DNA of 64,000 bases from Streptomyces sp. cf386. Lineage in GTDB: Bacteria > Actinomycetota > Actinomycetes > Streptomycetales > Streptomycetaceae. The notes beneath the pieces are model-generated. The model was not told the origin of the DNA. It saw only the letters and a program-made list of their open reading frames with translations, and did not search any database. Shown piece by piece: positions 60,992 through 64,000 of this stretch; position 1 is the stretch's first letter, and the number at the start of each line of letters is the position of its first letter. The stretch covers positions 62,001-126,000 of the forward strand of contig NZ_FNHV01000021.1 of assembly GCF_900103585.1 (NCBI RefSeq), in the 5' to 3' direction. A program made the translations under genes and the position numbers.

Positions 60992-63496
60992 ATGTCTCCA
61001 CGGACAGGTCCCCGGCGCCGCCTCGGCTCCATACGTCTCTCCCTGATCCTCCTCGCGCTGGTCCCCAGCGTCACGCTCGCCGCCGTCTGGAGCGTGACGA
61101 CGATCCAGATGTTCTCGGAGGGCCTGCGACTGCGCTCGCAGACCGGGTTGAGCAAGTCGACCGGGGCCATGGGCACCGAGGCCACGCTCGCGCTCCAGCA
61201 GGAACGCAGCTACTCGGCCGTATGGCTCGCCACGCGTCAGGAGGCCGCCCGCACGGCACTCGACGCGCAGCGCGGCAAGACCGACAAGGCGGTCGCCAAG
61301 CTGCTCGCCCAGTCGGACGAGATCCAGCAGGCGCCCTCGCGGATCAAGGACCGGCTGTACTCGGTCGTCGCGTCGGTGAGCAGCCTGGAGTACTACCGGG
61401 GCCAGGTGGACAACCCGACCGACATTCCGGCCGTACAGGCGCTCGGCCAGTACACATCGATCATCGACGACCAGATCCACGCCTTCCAGGAGCTCTCCCA
61501 GGTCGACGACGGCGATCTCACCTCGCAGGCCGGTCCGTTGGTCTCGCTGGAGCACGCGGCGGAACTGGTGTCCCGGGAGGACGCGCTGCTGACGCTGTCC
61601 TCGCCGTCGCGGAAGATGGACGAGAAGACCTGGACCGAGTTCGCGGAGCTGGTGAACACCCGCCGCTGGCTCGTCGACGACCAGATCCTCCCCTCGCTCA
61701 CCGGGAGCGCGAAGTCGGAGACCGAGCGGATCCTGGACAGCCCGCAGTGGCGGACCCTGGAGTCCGTCGAGGACCGGGTGCTCGCGGCCCGGGCGGCGGC
61801 GCGTGCCGAGGGTGACATCGCCGTTCCCGACGCGCAGAAGGAGTGGCGGGCCGCGCTGGTCAAGGTCTCCGACGAGTACGAGGTCCTGATCCGGCAGCAG
61901 ACCACCGGGCTGCTGACCCGTAGCGCCGACAACGCGCGCAACCTTCTGATCAAGGCCGCCTTCCTGAGCGCCGGCGGACTGGTCGCCCTGCTGCTGTGCG
62001 TCGGGATGTCCTGGCGGATCACACGCTCGCTGTCCCGGCGCCTGCGGGGCCTGCGGGAGGCCACCCTGGGCCTCGCCCACGATCGGCTGCCGGACGTGGT
62101 GGCCCGGCTGGAGCGGGGCGAGACGGTCGACGTGGAGCTGGCGACGCCGCCGCTCGACTACGGGCACGACGAACTCGGCCAGGTGGCCAAGGCGTTCAAC
62201 ACCGCGCAGCGCACCGCCGTGCACACGGCCGTCGAACTCGCCGACACCCGGCGCGGCTTCCAGAAGATCATCCTCGGCATCGCCCGGCAGAGCCAGAACC
62301 TGGTCAACCTCCAGCTCACCAAGCTGGACGCGCTGGAGCGCGCGCACCAGGACCCCGAGATCCTCAAGGGGCTCTACGAACTGGACTCCACCGCCAGCCA
62401 GTTGCGCCGCTACGAGGAGAACCTCGTCATCATCAGCGGTGAGCGGCCGGGCCGCAGCTGGAGCGAGCCGGTCGCGCTGATCGACATCCTGCGCAGCGCC
62501 GTCGGCGAGGTCGCCGAGTACCAGCGGGTGGAGGTGCACACCGAGGAGGAGGTGCATCTCGCGCCGCCCGCGGTGGCCGACGTCATCCATCTGCTGGCCG
62601 AGCTGATCGAGAACGCCACGCTGTACTCGCCCGCTCCGGCGCCGGTCGGGGTGCGGGCCGCGATGGTGGCCAAGGGGCTGGCCGTGGAGGTCGAGGACCG
62701 CGGCCTCGGGATGTCGGAGGAGGACTACGACTCCTTCAACGCCCAGTTGGCCGAGCCCCCGCAGTTCGACGTCGTGGCGCTCGCGGACGACCTGCGGCTC
62801 GGCATGTTCGTGATCGGCCGGCTCGCCCGGCGGCACGGCATCGCCGTCACGCTGCGCTCCTCGCCGTACGGCGGCACGACGGCGATCGTGCTGATCCCGC
62901 ACGACGTCGTGGTGCGGGACGTGTCCGCCGCCCCGGACCGGGAGGAGGTGGAGCACGCCGGTGCCGCCGAACCGGAGGAGCCGGTACGGGAGTCCCGCCC
63001 CGTCGTCCCGTCCCGCACCGCACCCACCCCGGCCCCCGCACCCACCGCACCTCCTGGCGGCCTCTCCCCTCTCCCCCGCCGCGTCCCGCAGACCAGCCTG
63101 GCCGCCGAGCTGCGCGAGGAGGCCCCGCCCGCCGAGGAGAGCGACCCCGCCGACGACTTCACAGCGGAACGAGCCGCCTCTTCTCTCGCCTGCTTCCAGC
63201 GGGGCACGCTCCAGGCCCGCGACGACTGCGGCGACGAGACACCAGACGCCCTCGCAGCCACAGACCACCAAGGCCCGGCCGCCCTGGCCGCGTTCCAGCG
63301 GGGCACGCTCGAAGCCAGCGATGGCGACGGCGACGAGGATCCGGAGGCGTCAGAGGTGCCGGACCTGCGGGTCCCGGCCGCTCGGCGGGCCCGTGACGAT
63401 TCCGCCCGCGAGGAGCCGCCCTCGGCCGACGCCGCCTCGGCCGCCGCGTCCGCCGCCTCCCCCACGTCCTCCACCCCGCCCGCCGACCGCTCATGA
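60992..63496 (+). CDS. cvnA: Sensor-like histidine-kinase protein CvnA of a conservon
   Basis: This 834-residue membrane protein has a signal-anchor helix (about 16-38), an extracytoplasmic NIT-like helical sensing region (39-315), a second helix near 319-342, a HAMP-like linker, a HATPase_c domain (about 525-640; IHLLAELIENATLYSP, EVEDRGLGMSEEDY, LGMFVIGRLARRHGI, SPYGGTTAIVLIP) and a Pro/Ala/Asp-rich tail. The tail carries two copies of an A-x-F-Q-R-G-T-L motif. The expected H-box LDHLATRMRR reads L-D-S-T-A-S-Q-L-R-R, so the phosphorylatable His is absent. Upstream, a TGTACG direct repeat (60803-60820) precedes a TAACAT. The operon continues with cvnB and cvnC. Confidence 0.9.
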   Translation: MSPRTGPRRRLGSIRLSLILLALVPSVTLAAVWSVTTIQMFSEGLRLRSQTGLSKSTGAMGTEATLALQQERSYSAVWLATRQEAARTALDAQRGKTDKAVAKLLAQSDEIQQAPSRIKDRLYSVVASVSSLEYYRGQVDNPTDIPAVQALGQYTSIIDDQIHAFQELSQVDDGDLTSQAGPLVSLEHAAELVSREDALLTLSSPSRKMDEKTWTEFAELVNTRRWLVDDQILPSLTGSAKSETERILDSPQWRTLESVEDRVLAARAAARAEGDIAVPDAQKEWRAALVKVSDEYEVLIRQQTTGLLTRSADNARNLLIKAAFLSAGGLVALLLCVGMSWRITRSLSRRLRGLREATLGLAHDRLPDVVARLERGETVDVELATPPLDYGHDELGQVAKAFNTAQRTAVHTAVELADTRRGFQKIILGIARQSQNLVNLQLTKLDALERAHQDPEILKGLYELDSTASQLRRYEENLVIISGERPGRSWSEPVALIDILRSAVGEVAEYQRVEVHTEEEVHLAPPAVADVIHLLAELIENATLYSPAPAPVGVRAAMVAKGLAVEVEDRGLGMSEEDYDSFNAQLAEPPQFDVVALADDLRLGMFVIGRLARRHGIAVTLRSSPYGGTTAIVLIPHDVVVRDVSAAPDREEVEHAGAAEPEEPVRESRPVVPSRTAPTPAPAPTAPPGGLSPLPRRVPQTSLAAELREEAPPAEESDPADDFTAERAASSLACFQRGTLQARDDCGDETPDALAATDHQGPAALAAFQRGTLEASDGDGDEDPEASEVPDLRVPAARRARDDSAREEPPSADAASAAASAASPTSSTPPADRS

Positions 63497-63507
63497 AGGA
63501 CACCGCC

Positions 63508-63927
63508 ATGACACGCCCCACCCCCGCCACGGACACCCAGCTCGACCAGTTGCTCACCGGACTCGTGGAGCGGGTCGCCGACGTCAACCACGCCGTCGTC
63601 CTCTCCGAGGACGGGCTGGTGGTCAGCAAGTCCACCGGGTTCCTGCGCGACGACGCCGAGCGGCTGGCGGCGACCGCGTCCGGCCTGATGAGCCTCAGCA
63701 AGGGCGTCAGCATGGACTTCCGGGGCGGACCGGTGCGCCAGGCGCTGATCGAGATGGCGCACAGCTATCTGATCCTGACCTCCGCCGGACCGGGCGCCCA
63801 CCTCGTCGTGCTCACCAACCAGGGCGCCGACGTCGGTGTGGTGGCGTACCAGATGAACATGCTGGTGAAGAAGATCGGCGAGCACCTGTCGGCGGCACCG
63901 CGGGCCCATGTCGGCCCTGGCGCGTGA
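63508..63927 (+). CDS. cvnB: Roadblock/LC7 domain protein CvnB
   Basis: This 139-residue roadblock/LC7 protein contains VADVNHAVVLSEDGLVVSKS and LTSAGPGAHLVVLTNQGADVGVVAYQMNMLVKKIG, the typical fold of GTPase-associated proteins. In cvn systems CvnB helps control the small GTPase CvnD. The ATG at 63508 has AAGGA 7 nt upstream; an in-frame ATG at 63493 overlaps the cvnA stop and is less likely because its SD is poor. The gene is coupled to cvnA and to the next gene. Confidence 0.92.
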   Translation: MTRPTPATDTQLDQLLTGLVERVADVNHAVVLSEDGLVVSKSTGFLRDDAERLAATASGLMSLSKGVSMDFRGGPVRQALIEMAHSYLILTSAGPGAHLVVLTNQGADVGVVAYQMNMLVKKIGEHLSAAPRAHVGPGA

Positions 63928-63928
63928 G

Positions 63929-64000
63929 GTGGGCGGAGACGATACGGCGGGGCGGCTGGTACGTCCGTTCACGCTGACCGGTGGCCGGACCCGGCCCAGC
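63929..64000 (+). CDS. cvnC: DUF742 protein CvnC (5' part only)
   Basis: The last 72 bases encode the start of a DUF742 protein: V-G-G-D-D-T-A-G-R-L-V-R-P-F-T-L-T-G-G-R-T-R-P-S. The R-L-V-R-P-[FY]-x-[VL]-T-G-G-R segment is a signature of this family. The GTG at 63929 lies one base after the cvnB stop, in keeping with cvn operon order. The gene, and presumably cvnD (GTPase), continue beyond the window. Confidence 0.8.
   Translation, partial: MGGDDTAGRLVRPFTLTGGRTRPS

Noticed and set aside
60791..63271. An 826-codon open frame antisense to cvnA
   Set aside because: cvnA has intact membrane and ATPase motifs; the antisense product is low-complexity.

Overview
The window is a 64 kb piece of a Streptomyces chromosome. 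The evidence is very high GC with GC-rich third codon positions, GTG and TTG starts, SD sequences of the GGAGG type, and hallmark Streptomyces genes: geosmin synthase, a cvn 'conservon', gamma-butyrolactone AfsA/ScbR genes, a Streptomyces subtilisin inhibitor (SSI) and a SAV2148-type HEPN protein. I support about 54 genes, partial at both edges. I see no tRNA, rRNA, CRISPR array, insertion sequence or phage.

Layout. 1-5.2 kb: a partial membrane protein of unknown function, a ketopantoate-reductase family enzyme, a DUF4097 protein divergent from a GbsR/MarR regulator, and SnoaL-like and DUF1697 proteins. 5.5-7.8 kb: an MMPL transporter ending at a perfect bidirectional terminator. 7.8-10.2 kb: a macrolide-resistance module of OleD/Mgt-type glycosyltransferase and Erm 23S rRNA methyltransferase, preceded by an attenuator with a 37-residue leader peptide. 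10.2-13.2 kb: a sugar ABC importer. 13.4-18.9 kb: housekeeping and accessory genes (phosphotransferase, LysR, EamA, YbaK, DEDDh exonuclease, HEPN protein). 19.0-21.2 kb: a secreted amine-oxidase-like pair that looks like a canonical copper amine oxidase split into two genes. 21.4-32.2 kb: glycogen/trehalose genes glgX-treY and treZ, interrupted by two M14 carboxypeptidases flanking an SSI inhibitor and by an FHA protein. 32.3-41.8 kb: a degenerate phosphotransferase, an M24 peptidase, a LysE exporter, a PDZ protein, a phenoxazinone-synthase-like multicopper oxidase, an uncharacterised protein and geosmin synthase. 42-49 kb: a secreted endonuclease/exonuclease/phosphatase-family protein, an aliphatic-sulfonate-type ABC importer with two different permeases, and a divergent hydrolase/P450 pair. 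49-52.7 kb: an ARMT1-type phosphatase and an AfsA/ScbR signalling locus. 52.9-58.6 kb: secreted and envelope proteins (S8 protease with P-domain, membrane-anchored AA10 LPMO, DUF6230/DUF6114 proteins). 58.7-64 kb: a DUF574 methyltransferase, a solitary sugar-binding lipoprotein and the first three genes of a cvn operon.

How genes work together. Erm and Mgt give macrolide resistance by target methylation and drug glucosylation. The sequence upstream shows a WhiB7/WblC-like leaderless promoter, a leader peptide with an Arg-X-Arg macrolide-arrest motif, and three RNA pairings that can explain induction. GlgX, TreY and TreZ form the route from glycogen to trehalose. The two ScbR-like proteins flank afsA, and operator-like elements lie in the promoters of the genes they would control. 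Three secreted copper-type proteins (amine-oxidase-like, multicopper oxidase, LPMO) and several secreted peptidases suggest an extracellular oxidation and degradation theme. All functions are inferred from recognisable motifs read by eye; no database search was run.
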